A stretch of DNA of 64,000 bases. It comes from CAXBBB01 sp963793245 (lineage in GTDB: Bacteria; Bacteroidota; Rhodothermia; Rhodothermales; BA12). The translations under genes and the position numbers were made by a program. Below are positions 42,498 to 51,705 of this stretch, piece by piece. Each line of letters opens with the position of its first letter. The stretch's first letter is position 1. The notes under the pieces are model-generated. The model was not told the origin of the DNA. It ran no database searches and was given only the letters and a program-made list of their open reading frames with translations. The stretch covers positions 1,054,001 through 1,118,000 of the forward strand of contig CAWBZG010000002.1 of the NCBI GenBank assembly GCA_963793245.1. The letters are read 5' to 3'.

Positions 42498-44193
42498 ATG
42501 ACTCCTCTCGTCCGCGTTCAAATCGTCGCCCTGATCGTCCTCGTCGGGCTGGTGATCTTCAGTCAGACCCGCGATCCCGATGCCGTTGATGGAGCGGTGC
42601 GGCTGGATCGCATCGACTCGGACGAGCTGGCGACGCGCACTTTCACGCTCGAATCCGCAGCGGCTCTTGGTCGTCACGTCGTCGGCTGCTAAGGGCGACG
42701 ACGATCGGTACGAGTCGTACGGCTGGATCGTCGATCGCGCCTCGCGCCGAGTCGTGTATCAGCCTTCGCTGGCGACGATGCGGTCGGAAAGTCGAGGCCT
42801 GGTCCAGTTCGCCGATACGCTGCGGCTTGATGCAGGGACGTACGACGTGTTCTATACCCCGTTTGGAAATGACGAGGACAGCGGCGGCGGCTTCCTTGGC
42901 TTTTCGAGCGAAAACCGGTGGCGCTCGTCGCGTGACGACTGGTTCGTACAAGTCCTCCGAGTCGACGGGCAGGAATTGGATGGGGAGCGGTGGCGCTACC
43001 GCGAAGCGCGCCCGTTCGGAGACGATGTGTTGTGGACCAGCCACTCATCGGACGACGATATGGTCGTTCAGGTGACGCGTCCCGATACGCTCGTAGTCGA
43101 CGTAGTAACTGCCGAAATGGACAGGCGCGGCGATCAGGTACGCTTGCATCGGTTGCCCGACGATGACGAAGTATGGCGCCTCGCCGACGCTTCGCCGACA
43201 CCGGGCGGCGGTTCTGAGCGGTACACTCGCGCCCAAGCCCGCCTCCCGCTTTCGCCCGGCTTCTATCGCCTTCGGAACGACATCTACATCAGCGACGCGA
43301 CCAGTTGGCAGGCGAACCCGCCGCTTGACGTAGGCAGCTACGGCGTCACCTTGCGCACGGTCGGCTCCGGGATCCGTCCGTTTAGCGCGTGGAACGACGA
43401 CGCGCTACCCACCGTCGCGATTCCGCGTCCCGGAAACGACGAGGACATCCGCCAGCCGTTCACTGTCGCCCGCTCGGTCGACGTTATCGTATATGCGATG
43501 GGCGAGGTCCGCAGCAATTCGCAGCGGTTCGACTACGCTTGGATCCATGACGTGGACAGCGGGCGCAAGATCTGGGAGATGAACCGCAGCGACAGCCGAC
43601 CTGCCGGAGGCAATTCCAGCCTACGCGTCGCGGAAGAGGTGCTTCGCCTCAAGGCGGGGCGCTACGAACTCGTGTGGCGGAGCGACGACTCGCGCTCCTT
43701 CGCCGACGATTTTCTCAATGACGACGCGCCCGACAACCCTGAACGCTGGGGCGCCTATGTGTTTGCACCGTTTGACTCGACCGCTATTTCGACGGCAGCG
43801 ATTGCGGCGCCTGTCCAGCGGACGCCGCTCGCGTCGGTCCTTCAAGTCCGCAATGAGCAGGATCAGACTGCCGTTCTCCAACTCGACCGTGAGACCGAAG
43901 TCTCAGTCGAAGCCCTGCTGGAAGCCGATTCCGATGGTCGCTGGTACGACACCGCCACGCTCACGCACGTCGGCGACGGTCGCGAGGTGTGGAGCGTCGA
44001 GCGCGTCGATCCCGAGCCGGACGTGCGCAGCGACGACTACGCCTGGGGGCGCAGCGTGCTGACGTTGGCACCCGGAACGTACACGTTGCGCGTCGTCACC
44101 GATGCCCGCCGCGCCTTTGGCGACTGGGACAGCGATGGACCGCCGAGCCAACCCGAAGCGTATGGTATGGCGATCTACCCATTTGCTCGCTGA
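42498..44193 (+). CDS. Secreted or membrane-anchored four-repeat protein, frameshifted
   Basis: About 564 residues after repair. One N-terminal helix (VRVQIVALIVLVGLVIFSQT) anchors or exports it. The rest is four ~125-residue beta-rich repeats, each with an early Trp-containing strand (such as SGRKIWEMNR or GREVWSVER), a turn LxAGxYxLxxxxDxxR and a WG/YG end near its C-terminus. The first frame (from ATG 42498) stops at 42692; the rest reads in another frame from about 42660. Removing one T (CTCTTGG to CTCTGG) joins ESAAALVVTSSAAKGD. No known family recognised. It precedes prmA with a TGATG overlap. Confident it is one gene; function unknown. Confidence 0.7.
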
Positions 44194-45035
44194 TGATGCC
44201 ACCCACCGACGCAGACACGCTCGAACTCCGCGTGTCCGTCCCTTTCGCAGACCACGAACTGCTCATCGCCGAACTGGACGAGCGCGGCGCACAAGGCTTC
44301 GTTCAAGAGGACGAAGCGCTCGTCGCTTATTTCCCTGCCGACGTGTGGACGGCTGCCGATGGTGCCTGGCTCGCCGAGCACATGGAGCGTTCGTTTGAGG
44401 TCCGCCCGGTCGCGCCGCAGAATTGGAACGCCACATTCGAGGCCAGCATCCAGCCCATCGACGTGCCGCCCTTCCGCGTCCAGCCGACGTGGACGCAGTC
44501 GCCGCCGCCATCGGACGACACCATCGTGCTCCGCATCGATCCCAAGATGAGTTTTGGAACGGGCCACCACGCGTCGACGCGGCTGATGCTCAGCTTTCTT
44601 GCCGACTTCGCTGGACCTAACGCGCCGCGCGTACTCGACGCCGGGACGGGAACGGGCGTCCTCGCCATCGCAGCGCTCGCACTGGGTTCGGAGTTCGCTA
44701 TCGGCTTCGACATCGACCCATGGGCTGCCGACAACGCGCCCGAAAATGCCGCGCTCAACGGCTGCGCGGATCGTCTCGAAATCCGCATCGGCGACATCGA
44801 CGTGGTGCCGGAAACCGGCTTCGACTTGGTGCTCGCCAACATCCAACGCCACATCATCCTGCCAATGCTGGACGATCTGGACAGGCGGCTCGCGCCCGGT
44901 GGAACGCTGATGCTCGCCGGGATCTTGGCGACCGAAGCCGATCAGATCCTCGCTGCGCTCTCTGCGCGGGGAATGAGCGTCGTTCGTGAGGCGAGCGAAC
45001 ACGAGTGGTGGGCCTGCGCCGCCCATCGCGGCTGA
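44193..45035 (+). CDS. prmA: Ribosomal protein L11 methyltransferase
   Basis: 280-residue SAM-dependent methyltransferase that trimethylates ribosomal protein L11. N-terminal substrate-binding domain (LELRVSVPFADHELLIAEL, VRPVAPQNWNATFEASIQP), then the Rossmann domain with PKMSFGTGHHASTRLML, VLDAGTGTGVLAIAAL (SAM motif I), FDLVLANIQRHIILPML and GGTLMLAGILATEADQIL. Length and order are normal. The start codon overlaps the stop of the preceding gene; ATG 44196 is an alternative one codon later. Confidence 0.93.
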   Translation: MMPPTDADTLELRVSVPFADHELLIAELDERGAQGFVQEDEALVAYFPADVWTAADGAWLAEHMERSFEVRPVAPQNWNATFEASIQPIDVPPFRVQPTWTQSPPPSDDTIVLRIDPKMSFGTGHHASTRLMLSFLADFAGPNAPRVLDAGTGTGVLAIAALALGSEFAIGFDIDPWAADNAPENAALNGCADRLEIRIGDIDVVPETGFDLVLANIQRHIILPMLDDLDRRLAPGGTLMLAGILATEADQILAALSARGMSVVREASEHEWWACAAHRG

Positions 45036-45096
45036 CGAGTTCGGACCGAAAGCGCGTGACCGGAGGTTGCAGACACCTCACCTGACTCCCCACGTT

Positions 45097-45909
45097 ATGA
45101 CTACGAACGCTCACGACATCGACGTACCCGCCCTCGGTTTGGGCACCTGGAAACTCATCGGCGATGATGCGCGCGAAGGTGTACGGCATGCGCTGTCGGT
45201 TGGCTACCGCCACATCGACACGGCGCAGATTTACAAGAACGAGGCCGAGGTAGGCGAAGGATGGAAGGCGTCGGGTGTGCCGCGTTCGGACTTCTTCCTG
45301 ACCACCAAAGTCTGGATCGACCAACTGCGCCCGGACGACGTGGCCTCCTCAACGCGCGAGAGTCTGCGCAAACTCAAGACCGATCACGTCGATCTGCTGC
45401 TGATCCACTGGCCCTCGCGCGACGTGCCGGTCGAGGACACGCTGGGGGCGATGATGAAGCTCAAGGAGCAAGGACTGACGCGCAGCATCGGCGTCAGCAA
45501 TTTCACGCCGACGCAGTTCGCCCACGCCGCCTCACTTGCGCCGCTGTTGACCAACCAGGTCGAGTATCATCCGCTACTGAGTCAAGACGCGCTGCTCGGC
45601 ACGCTCCGCGCCAACGACAGCCTGTTGACGGCGTATAGCCCGCTCGCCCAAGGACGCGTATTCGATGAGCCGGCGTTGGTCGAAATCGCCCAGGCGCGCG
45701 GCGTATCGGTGGGGCAGGTCGTGCTCGCGTGGCTGATCGCGCAGGAAGGTGTCGTAGCCATTCCGCGCTCGACCTCGGCCAAACACCGCGAGGACAACTT
45801 CGGTGCGCTCAACCTTACACTCACCGACGACGATAGGGCGCGAATCGATGCATTAGATCGCGAGATGCGCCTCGCCAATCCTGATTTTGCACCGGATTGG
45901 GAGCGGTGA
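45097..45909 (+). CDS. Aldo/keto reductase
   Basis: 270-residue NADPH-dependent AKR, a TIM barrel. The catalytic tetrad is visible: Asp and Tyr in HIDTAQIYKNEAEVG, Lys in FLTTKVWIDQL, His in DLLLIHWPSRD. SIGVSNFTPTQ, NQVEYHPLL and the cofactor segment IPRSTSAKHREDNF complete the family. Close to 2,5-diketo-D-gluconate reductases and similar AKR5 members; the substrate is not predictable. Lies 61 bases after prmA. Confidence 0.92.
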   Translation: MTTNAHDIDVPALGLGTWKLIGDDAREGVRHALSVGYRHIDTAQIYKNEAEVGEGWKASGVPRSDFFLTTKVWIDQLRPDDVASSTRESLRKLKTDHVDLLLIHWPSRDVPVEDTLGAMMKLKEQGLTRSIGVSNFTPTQFAHAASLAPLLTNQVEYHPLLSQDALLGTLRANDSLLTAYSPLAQGRVFDEPALVEIAQARGVSVGQVVLAWLIAQEGVVAIPRSTSAKHREDNFGALNLTLTDDDRARIDALDREMRLANPDFAPDWER

Positions 45910-45985
45910 CAGATTGAGAACTGGAGCGCCAGCATCCCGCCCTAGCATCGCCGACAGTCATGATTTAGCTGGATAAGGCTGTACC

Positions 45986-46048
45986 AGAGTGCTGCGAACG
46001 CAGTGCCGCAAGCCGCTCGGCAATCGGTGACAACCGTTCAGGGCTTGC
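45986..46048. other. Structured intergenic segment
   Basis: GTGCTGCG/CGCAGTGC forms one hairpin (two wobble pairs), and GCAAGCC ... GGCTTGC encloses an inner CGGT-GACA-ACCG hairpin. Sits between the convergent AKR and rpiB genes. Could be a terminator region, a repeat or a small RNA; none decided. Confidence 0.3.
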
Positions 46049-46085
46049 TGCCAATCCCATGCGGGTAGGCCAACTTTGACCGCAA

Positions 46086-46736
46086 TTACCTGTCGAGTGC
46101 AAAGTGCGCCTCGATGTCGCCGATTTTGTCGACGCGTGTGGCGTGGCGACCGCCTTCGAAGTCGGTGCGTAGAAACTCCTCGACGACGGTTCGTGCTGTC
46201 TCGACCCCGAGTACGCGGCTTCCCAGCGTCAACACATTGGCGTCGTTGTGCGCGCGCGCGTTGAAGGCCGAAAACACACTCCAACACGGCGCGGCTCGGA
46301 TGCCAGGCACTTTGTTCGCGGCCATCGCCGATCCGACGCCGACGCCGTCGATGGCGATGCCGAAGCGTGCTTTGCCGGACGAAACTGCGCGGGCGACGGC
46401 GTAGGCGAAGTCGGGGTAATCGACGCTCGGTTGGGCAGCGTCGGTGCCCAGGTCGAGGATGCTGAATCCCGCTTTCTCGCACCATGCGCGCACGTCGGCT
46501 TTGAGTCCGAAACCGCCGTGGTCACAGCCGATGGCGATGACGCGAGGCGATTGTGCAGTCGACGTGGTTTTGGGTTCGGAAGCAGCAGGGCGCGGGGCGA
46601 CGAACGTGATGCCGTTCTCCTTCGCCAGATCCTTCGCCAGCGCGGTGATGAGCGCGTTCGGCGGCGCCTCTACGGTCGTGGCGCCTCGTTCTTTGGCGGC
46701 GCGGACGACAGCTTCCGAAATCAGGGGGCGAGGCAT
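46086..46736 (-). CDS. rpiB: RpiB/LacA/LacB family isomerase, variant
   Basis: 216-residue protein; the RpiB fold (ribose-5-phosphate isomerase B) fills residues ~65-210: IAIGCDHGGFGLKADVRAW, FGIAIDGVGVGSAMAANKVPG, ARAHNDANVLTLGSRVLG. Two departures: the usual catalytic Cys of ICGTG is Asp130 in IDGVG, and an extra ~60-residue N-terminal part (ISEAVVRAAKERGATTVEAP, PPNALITALAKDLAKENGITFV) precedes the fold. Similar N-terminal extensions and IDGxG variants occur in relatives of microcompartment-linked RpiB proteins, as far as I recall; no shell genes are here. It may act on another sugar phosphate. ATG 46736 is chosen; longer frames are antisense to envC. Confidence 0.82.
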   Translation of the reverse strand: MPRPLISEAVVRAAKERGATTVEAPPNALITALAKDLAKENGITFVAPRPAASEPKTTSTAQSPRVIAIGCDHGGFGLKADVRAWCEKAGFSILDLGTDAAQPSVDYPDFAYAVARAVSSGKARFGIAIDGVGVGSAMAANKVPGIRAAPCWSVFSAFNARAHNDANVLTLGSRVLGVETARTVVEEFLRTDFEGGRHATRVDKIGDIEAHFALDR

Positions 46737-46758
46737 GGCAAAGGGGAAAGGGAGAGCG

Positions 46759-47922
46759 TCAGCGTTGGAGCCAACCGGCGGGGTCGACGTCTTGTCCGTT
46801 GTCGAACACGCCGAAGAACAAGCCGGGTCCGAGCGGCTGGCGATCCGTTCCGGCGCGTCCGATGGTTTGACCTGCGGCGACCCTGTCTCCGACGCTGACG
46901 GTGACGGACGAGAAGTTGGCGTAGACCGTCCAATAGTCGCCGTGCGAGACGTAGACGACGGTCCCAAACTGGGGCATGGCGTCGACGCGGCGAACAGCGC
47001 CCTCGAACACGACTCGGACGGGGTCGCCCGACGAGGACGCGATAAACAGGCCGGGCTGAGGCGTTTTGGTGCCCGTCGCCGCATTGGTGTGCTCGCCGTA
47101 CGACTCGGTCACGACGCCTCGAACCGGCCACGGCAGTTTGCCCCGGTTGCTCGAAAACGATCCGCTCAATCGGACGACTTCGGCTTCGGCGACGGCAGCT
47201 TCGGCGGCGGGTGCTTGTTCGCGTTCGACCCGCTCGGCCGCAATCGCTGCCCGGATCTGACGTTCGATGCGCGCCACTTCGTCGCGCCGGGCCTGCAACT
47301 GCCGCTCAATCGTCGAGCGCTCGCTCTGCAATTCGCGCACGACGCTCCGCCGCTCGCCCTGCAACCGACGCAAATCCGACTGCTGCTCCTGTGCTTCGAC
47401 CAGCAACCGCTCGGCCTCGGCGACGGCGCTGCTGATCTCGCGCCGCTGACGCTGTGCCGCCACGCTCGCGCCTTCGATGGACGACAGCTTCCGTCGCCGC
47501 TGATCGGCGAAGTGCCGTAGGTAGACGACGCGACGGACCATCTCGTTGATCGATCCCGCGGATAGGATCAGCGCCAGATCGTTGAGGCGACCGCGTTTGT
47601 ACGCGTGGATCGCTCGCTTTTGATACTGCTCTCGCAACTCGTCCGCCTCTTGCTGATAGCTGGACAGCGATGTCGCCAGCGTTTGGCGTCGATCCTGCAA
47701 TTGCCGCATCCGCTGAACCTGAGTTGTCACCAGCGCCTCTCGCGTGGTAATCGAGCGCTCCAAGTCGCGGAGCATACTCATTGTCGTCGTCTCGGCCTCG
47801 CGCGTTTGCGCCAGCCGCCGCTCGTCCTCGGCGATCTGCGCCCGAAGCGCGTCGAGTTGCGCCGTCGACTGTGCGGAGACGGGTGCGGCGATCAGGAAGA
47901 GGAGGAACAGGACGGTGCGCAT
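46759..47922 (-). CDS. EnvC-like murein hydrolase activator (degenerate M23)
   Basis: 387-residue exported protein. Signal MRTVLFLLFLIAAPVSAQ, then a long coiled coil to about residue 250 (RAQIAEDERRLAQTREAETT, LQSERSTIERQLQARRDEVA), then a LytM/M23 domain (LPWPVRGVVTESYG, GTVVYVSHGDYWTVYANFSS). The zinc ligands HxxxD are missing: where HRGIDI is usual this protein has PGLFIAS. That matches EnvC-type proteins, which activate amidases at the division septum rather than cutting peptidoglycan. Lies 22 bases upstream of rpiB on the same strand. Confidence 0.88.
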   Translation of the reverse strand: MRTVLFLLFLIAAPVSAQSTAQLDALRAQIAEDERRLAQTREAETTTMSMLRDLERSITTREALVTTQVQRMRQLQDRRQTLATSLSSYQQEADELREQYQKRAIHAYKRGRLNDLALILSAGSINEMVRRVVYLRHFADQRRRKLSSIEGASVAAQRQRREISSAVAEAERLLVEAQEQQSDLRRLQGERRSVVRELQSERSTIERQLQARRDEVARIERQIRAAIAAERVEREQAPAAEAAVAEAEVVRLSGSFSSNRGKLPWPVRGVVTESYGEHTNAATGTKTPQPGLFIASSSGDPVRVVFEGAVRRVDAMPQFGTVVYVSHGDYWTVYANFSSVTVSVGDRVAAGQTIGRAGTDRQPLGPGLFFGVFDNGQDVDPAGWLQR

Positions 47923-47931
47923 GACTACAAG

Positions 47932-48690
47932 TTATCGCTCGATGCGCAGGCCACTGATGTCGAGTCGAGCGGGCGGCGCATCGTCCGGGTTGATGGTCAA
48001 CTCAGAGTAGGCGAACCGCGCTTCGGTATCGGACGACGGTTGCCGCAGCGTAATCCGCGAGGGCAGCGCGTAGCCGTCCACGTCGACGAAGGCCTCGAAT
48101 ACCTGCTCGGCTGCCAGCGCGCCCGTTTGATCGTACGCGACAAACCGCGTCACCCGCCACCGCGATGGATCGACTGTGAACGCGCGCTTGCGGTCTGGAC
48201 TGCGAAGGAGGTACTGCGCATCGCTCGTCGGGCTGATTTCCCAGTCGACGGAAGGGTCTAGGTAGACCAATCCGGACAAGGCTTCAAACGCACCGTCGGG
48301 TCCGATGGGAAAGGGGAGTGCGCCCGCCGCTTCCTCGAGACTGCCCAGTTGGACGCTCCGTTCGAGTTTGTTGATGGCGAAAAAGCTGTCTGGACGCACG
48401 AGGACGCGTGCACCTTCAAAGCCAAACGCGCGAACGCTCGCCAACGTCGATCCGCCTCGCTCCGTCAGCACGCGAACGCCAAACGAGCCGTTCTGCTTGG
48501 GCGAGCGAAGCACGATGTCGCCTCGTCCGCTGATGCTTCCGATGTCCGGCGTCTGCATCGCGGCCAGTACCTGGGCTGCCGAATGGTTGGGATAGGCCGA
48601 TGGGCGCTCGGCACGATCTGCAAGGTCGAGTCCACCGCTGGATGAGCAGGCGGAGAGGAGTAGGCAGAGGGCTAGAGAGGTGAGACGCAT
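47932..48690 (-). CDS. DUF4292 family lipoprotein
   Basis: 252-residue lipoprotein. Signal MRLTSLALCLLLSACSSSGG with the lipidated Cys at residue 15. The mature part has a beta-rich LolA/LolB-like pattern (FGVRVLTERGGSTLASVRAF, FEALSGLVYLDPSVDWEI, AFEAFVDVDGYALPSRI), as expected for DUF4292 proteins, which are common in Bacteroidota and relatives and are thought to be envelope lipoproteins. ATG 48690 creates the signal. Ends 9 bases before the envC start on the same strand, forming an envelope pair. Confidence 0.82.
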   Translation of the reverse strand: MRLTSLALCLLLSACSSSGGLDLADRAERPSAYPNHSAAQVLAAMQTPDIGSISGRGDIVLRSPKQNGSFGVRVLTERGGSTLASVRAFGFEGARVLVRPDSFFAINKLERSVQLGSLEEAAGALPFPIGPDGAFEALSGLVYLDPSVDWEISPTSDAQYLLRSPDRKRAFTVDPSRWRVTRFVAYDQTGALAAEQVFEAFVDVDGYALPSRITLRQPSSDTEARFAYSELTINPDDAPPARLDISGLRIER

Positions 48691-48745
48691 AAGGTGAGTC
48701 GATGAGCAAACGGCGTACCGTCCAGCGCGAAACGTGACCCGCGCG

Positions 48746-48777
48746 GACCTGGCAGGTCGCCGGCGACCTGCCAGGTC
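48746..48777. repeat. Perfect 32-bp palindrome
   Basis: GACCTGGCAGGTCGCC is followed directly by its exact reverse complement. It lies 4 bases beyond the proS stop codon (minus strand) and before the DUF4292 gene. No T tract follows, so it is better read as a dispersed palindrome or stable 3' hairpin than as a classic terminator. Confidence 0.75.
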
Positions 48778-48781
48778 TCCA

Positions 48782-50254
48782 TCAATAGGCTCTGGCGAAC
48801 ACGACACGGCGGTTGGAAGGCTCTCCGGTGAGCATATCGACGCCTGCCTCTTCGGGCGCATCGAGCGGGATGCAGCGGATGGTGGCCTTGGTTTCGGCTT
48901 TGATGCGGGCTTCGGTCTCGTCGGTGCCGTCCCAGTGCGCTCGTACGAAGCCACCCTTCTCGTCGAGCACGCGCTTGAACTCGTCGTACGAGTCGACGTC
49001 GGTCGTGTGCTCGGACCGGAAGGCGACGGCACGGTCGAACAGGTTAGTCTGGATGTCGGCCAGCAGTTGCGTGACGTGATCCGCCAGCCCGTCGCGGCTG
49101 ATGGTCTCCTTCGTCTTCTCGTCACGCCGGGCGATTTCGACCATTCCGCTCTCCACGTCGCGGGGGCCGATGGCAAGGCGAACTGGAATTCCTTTGACCT
49201 CGTGCTCGTTGAACTTGAAGCCGGGACGCACGCCTTCGCGGTCGTCGATCTTGACGCGGACGCCAGCGGCTTTCAACTCATCGCGCATCGCAGTCGCTAC
49301 ATCGAGAACCTCCGTATTGTCGCCGTTTTTGCGCGTGATCGGGACGATGATGACCTGGGTCGGCGCCAGGCGAGGTGGGAGGACCAAGCCCTGGTCGTCG
49401 GAGTGGGTCATCAGGAGTGCGCCGATGAGACGTGTGGAGACGCCCCACGAAGTCGCCCAGACGTGCTGCAGTTCGTTTTCGGCATTCTGGAACGTCACGT
49501 CGAACGCCTTGGCGAAGTTCTGGCCCAGGAAGTGGCTCGTGCCGGCCTGTAACGCCTTGCCGTCCTGCATCAGCGCTTCGATACACAGCGTGTCGACCGC
49601 TCCGGCGAATCGTTCAGACGCCGTCTTGACGCCTTTGATGACGGGCATCGCCATCCACTCCTCGGCGAACGTGGCGTAGACGTCGAGCATCTGGCTGGTC
49701 TCGTCGCGCGCTTCGGCTTCGGTAGCGTGGGCGGTGTGGCCTTCTTGCCACAAGAACTCCATCGTCCGCAAAAACAGACGGGTCCGCATCTCCCAGCGCA
49801 CCACGTTGGCCCACTGATTGATCTTGATCGGAAGGTCGCGGTGGCTCTGAATCCAGTCGCGATAGGTGTTCCAGATGACCGTCTCGCTCGTAGGGCGGAC
49901 GATCAGGTTTTCCTCCAACTTCGAGTCGGGATCGGCGATCAACTCGTCATTCTCGTCGATGGTCAACCGGCTGTGCGTGACGACGGCGCACTCTTTGGCG
50001 AATCCGTCGACGTGCTCGGCCTCCTTTGCCAGAAAGCTCTGCGGAATGAAGAGCGGGAAATAGGCGTTCTCATGGCCCGTCTCTTTGAACATGTCGTCGA
50101 GCGCGCGCTGCATGTTCTCCCACAGCGCATAGCCCGTCGGACGAATGATCATGCAGCCGCGGACGGGGGCGTAGTCAGCGAGTTGAGCGGCTTTGATGAC
50201 GTCGAGGTACCACTTGGCGTAGTCTTCGGAGCGGGGCGTGATGGCGTCGGCCAT
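48782..50254 (-). CDS. proS: Prolyl-tRNA synthetase (archaeal/eukaryotic type)
   Basis: 490-residue class II synthetase of the short type 3 form, without the editing insertion of E. coli ProS. Motif 2 and neighbours: NLIVRPTSETVIWNTYRDWI, KINQWANVVRWEMRTRLFLR (residues ~140-165), TSHFLGQNFAKAFDVTFQ and TSWGVSTRLIGALLMTHSDD. The anticodon-binding and C-terminal domains follow, and the protein ends in FARAY, a C-terminal Tyr typical of this type. This form is usual in Bacteroidota and relatives. The upstream side is divergent from the Tyr/Gly-rich lipoprotein gene. Confidence 0.94.
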   Translation of the reverse strand: MADAITPRSEDYAKWYLDVIKAAQLADYAPVRGCMIIRPTGYALWENMQRALDDMFKETGHENAYFPLFIPQSFLAKEAEHVDGFAKECAVVTHSRLTIDENDELIADPDSKLEENLIVRPTSETVIWNTYRDWIQSHRDLPIKINQWANVVRWEMRTRLFLRTMEFLWQEGHTAHATEAEARDETSQMLDVYATFAEEWMAMPVIKGVKTASERFAGAVDTLCIEALMQDGKALQAGTSHFLGQNFAKAFDVTFQNAENELQHVWATSWGVSTRLIGALLMTHSDDQGLVLPPRLAPTQVIIVPITRKNGDNTEVLDVATAMRDELKAAGVRVKIDDREGVRPGFKFNEHEVKGIPVRLAIGPRDVESGMVEIARRDEKTKETISRDGLADHVTQLLADIQTNLFDRAVAFRSEHTTDVDSYDEFKRVLDEKGGFVRAHWDGTDETEARIKAETKATIRCIPLDAPEEAGVDMLTGEPSNRRVVFARAY

Positions 50255-50436
50255 TGTAGACGATAGGTGTGCAGTAGAAGAGACGGAACGGTGTCGAGCG
50301 TGCGTGCCACACGCTGTCCAGAGGGCTATTTAGCCCGAAGGCGCGATCTTTGACGTATGGGAGCCTGATCTGCGACCGTCCGTATCAAAAGATACCTCAG
50401 GCACCCGCCCGCGCCCTCCACACTCTCTTCGCCGCC

Positions 50437-51594
50437 ATGCCCCGCGCTCTACCGTTCCTCGCTCTGCTCTGCGCCCTGCCGTTGACGGGCTGCTACACCC
50501 AGCTCGCTACTGTCGACGAAGCTCCGCAGCGTTCTGCACGCGTCGAGCGCACCGAACGGGTTACGGAGCGTGTCTACACCGAGCCGTCAGACGGACGCAT
50601 CGTATACGAGGATGAGCAGGAGTACTATTACGAGGAGGGGGGCGACTACCGCGAGGGCTATCAGGATGGATACTCGGATGGCAACTATCGCTATGCTCGT
50701 CACTTCGGGCGCTACTACAACGATCCGTTCTTCTACGGCGCGTCGAATTGGGGTTGCTACTTCGACTGCTGGTCGGTCGGCTTTGGGTTTGGAAACGGAT
50801 TTAGCTACACGTCCATCGGCTTCGGATTCGGCAATGGGTGGGGCGGCTTTGGGTATCCTCATTATGGATACTCGCCGTTCTACGCCTACACGCCATTCGG
50901 CTTTCGCAATAACTACTACTATAGCAGCCCGTTTTACGGATATGGATCGGGCAGTCACTACTACGATCTGCCGTACGCCGCTCACAACCGTCGCAACTAC
51001 GGCCCTCGCGCCGCTACGACCGGACGCGGCTACTCTGCAGACGCTCGCGCTCCTCGCCGCCCAACAAACGGACGCTCAGCCGAGATCGGTACGGGTGCCA
51101 CGGCTCCTACGATTCGTACCGTCGGTGGGCGCTCATCGGCTAAGGATGCTACGTCGCGATCGGCTCGGCAAGGCGTAACTCGGACGGCTCCTCCTAGCGC
51201 ACGAGGAACGGCACGGGGAAGCTCGGCGACACGTTCTTCGTCACGCGGCACGGCGACGCGCACGAGTCGGGGAACGTCGACGCGCTCCACACCGACGACG
51301 CGAAGCGCCCCACGCAGCAGCCGGGGATCGTCCGCCCGCCCAGCGCCCAGTGCGCCCGCGACGCGCAGCACACCGACGCGGACACGTTCCACGCCCACTC
51401 GGAGCGCACCTGCGACCCGCTCGACACCCCGCAGCGGAGGATCGTCGACGCGCTCGACTCCTACCCGCAGCGCACCGGCGACGCGCAGCACACCTTCGCG
51501 CGGAAGCTCGACGCGTAGCACTCCGGCTCGCAGCGGCGGCTCGTCCAGCAAGTCGTCGGGACGTTCGACATCGCGCGGCGGAAACGACGGCTGA
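50437..51594 (+). CDS. Low-complexity lipoprotein (Tyr/Gly then Arg/Ser/Thr/Pro)
   Basis: 385-residue exported protein. MPRALPFLALLCALPLTGCYT is a lipoprotein signal with the lipidated Cys at residue 19. Residues ~50-175 are Tyr, Gly, Phe and Asp rich with aromatic repeats; residues ~190-385 are low complexity, dominated by Arg, Ser, Thr and Pro in repeats such as TRSTPTRSAPA. The tail is extremely basic, so it could bind polyanions such as LPS, nucleic acid or wall polymers. No family recognised. ATG 50437 gives the signal; a frame open 29 codons upstream is not coding-like. Confidence 0.75.
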   Translation: MPRALPFLALLCALPLTGCYTQLATVDEAPQRSARVERTERVTERVYTEPSDGRIVYEDEQEYYYEEGGDYREGYQDGYSDGNYRYARHFGRYYNDPFFYGASNWGCYFDCWSVGFGFGNGFSYTSIGFGFGNGWGGFGYPHYGYSPFYAYTPFGFRNNYYYSSPFYGYGSGSHYYDLPYAAHNRRNYGPRAATTGRGYSADARAPRRPTNGRSAEIGTGATAPTIRTVGGRSSAKDATSRSARQGVTRTAPPSARGTARGSSATRSSSRGTATRTSRGTSTRSTPTTRSAPRSSRGSSARPAPSAPATRSTPTRTRSTPTRSAPATRSTPRSGGSSTRSTPTRSAPATRSTPSRGSSTRSTPARSGGSSSKSSGRSTSRGGNDG

Positions 51595-51705
51595 TCCGCT
51601 TGACAAGGTTCGCGAAATCCAGCGTTGATTTCGCCTCTCATTTCTGACTCGCTCTCGGCGAGAACCGGCGTCGTATGCGCCAACCTCACGTCTCTATCTC
51701 TGCCC

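Noticed and set aside
50323..50336. GGGCTATTTAGCCC and GTATCAAAAGATAC (50382-50395) hairpins upstream of the lipoprotein gene
   Set aside because: Short stems common by chance; no T tract, no second copy seen.
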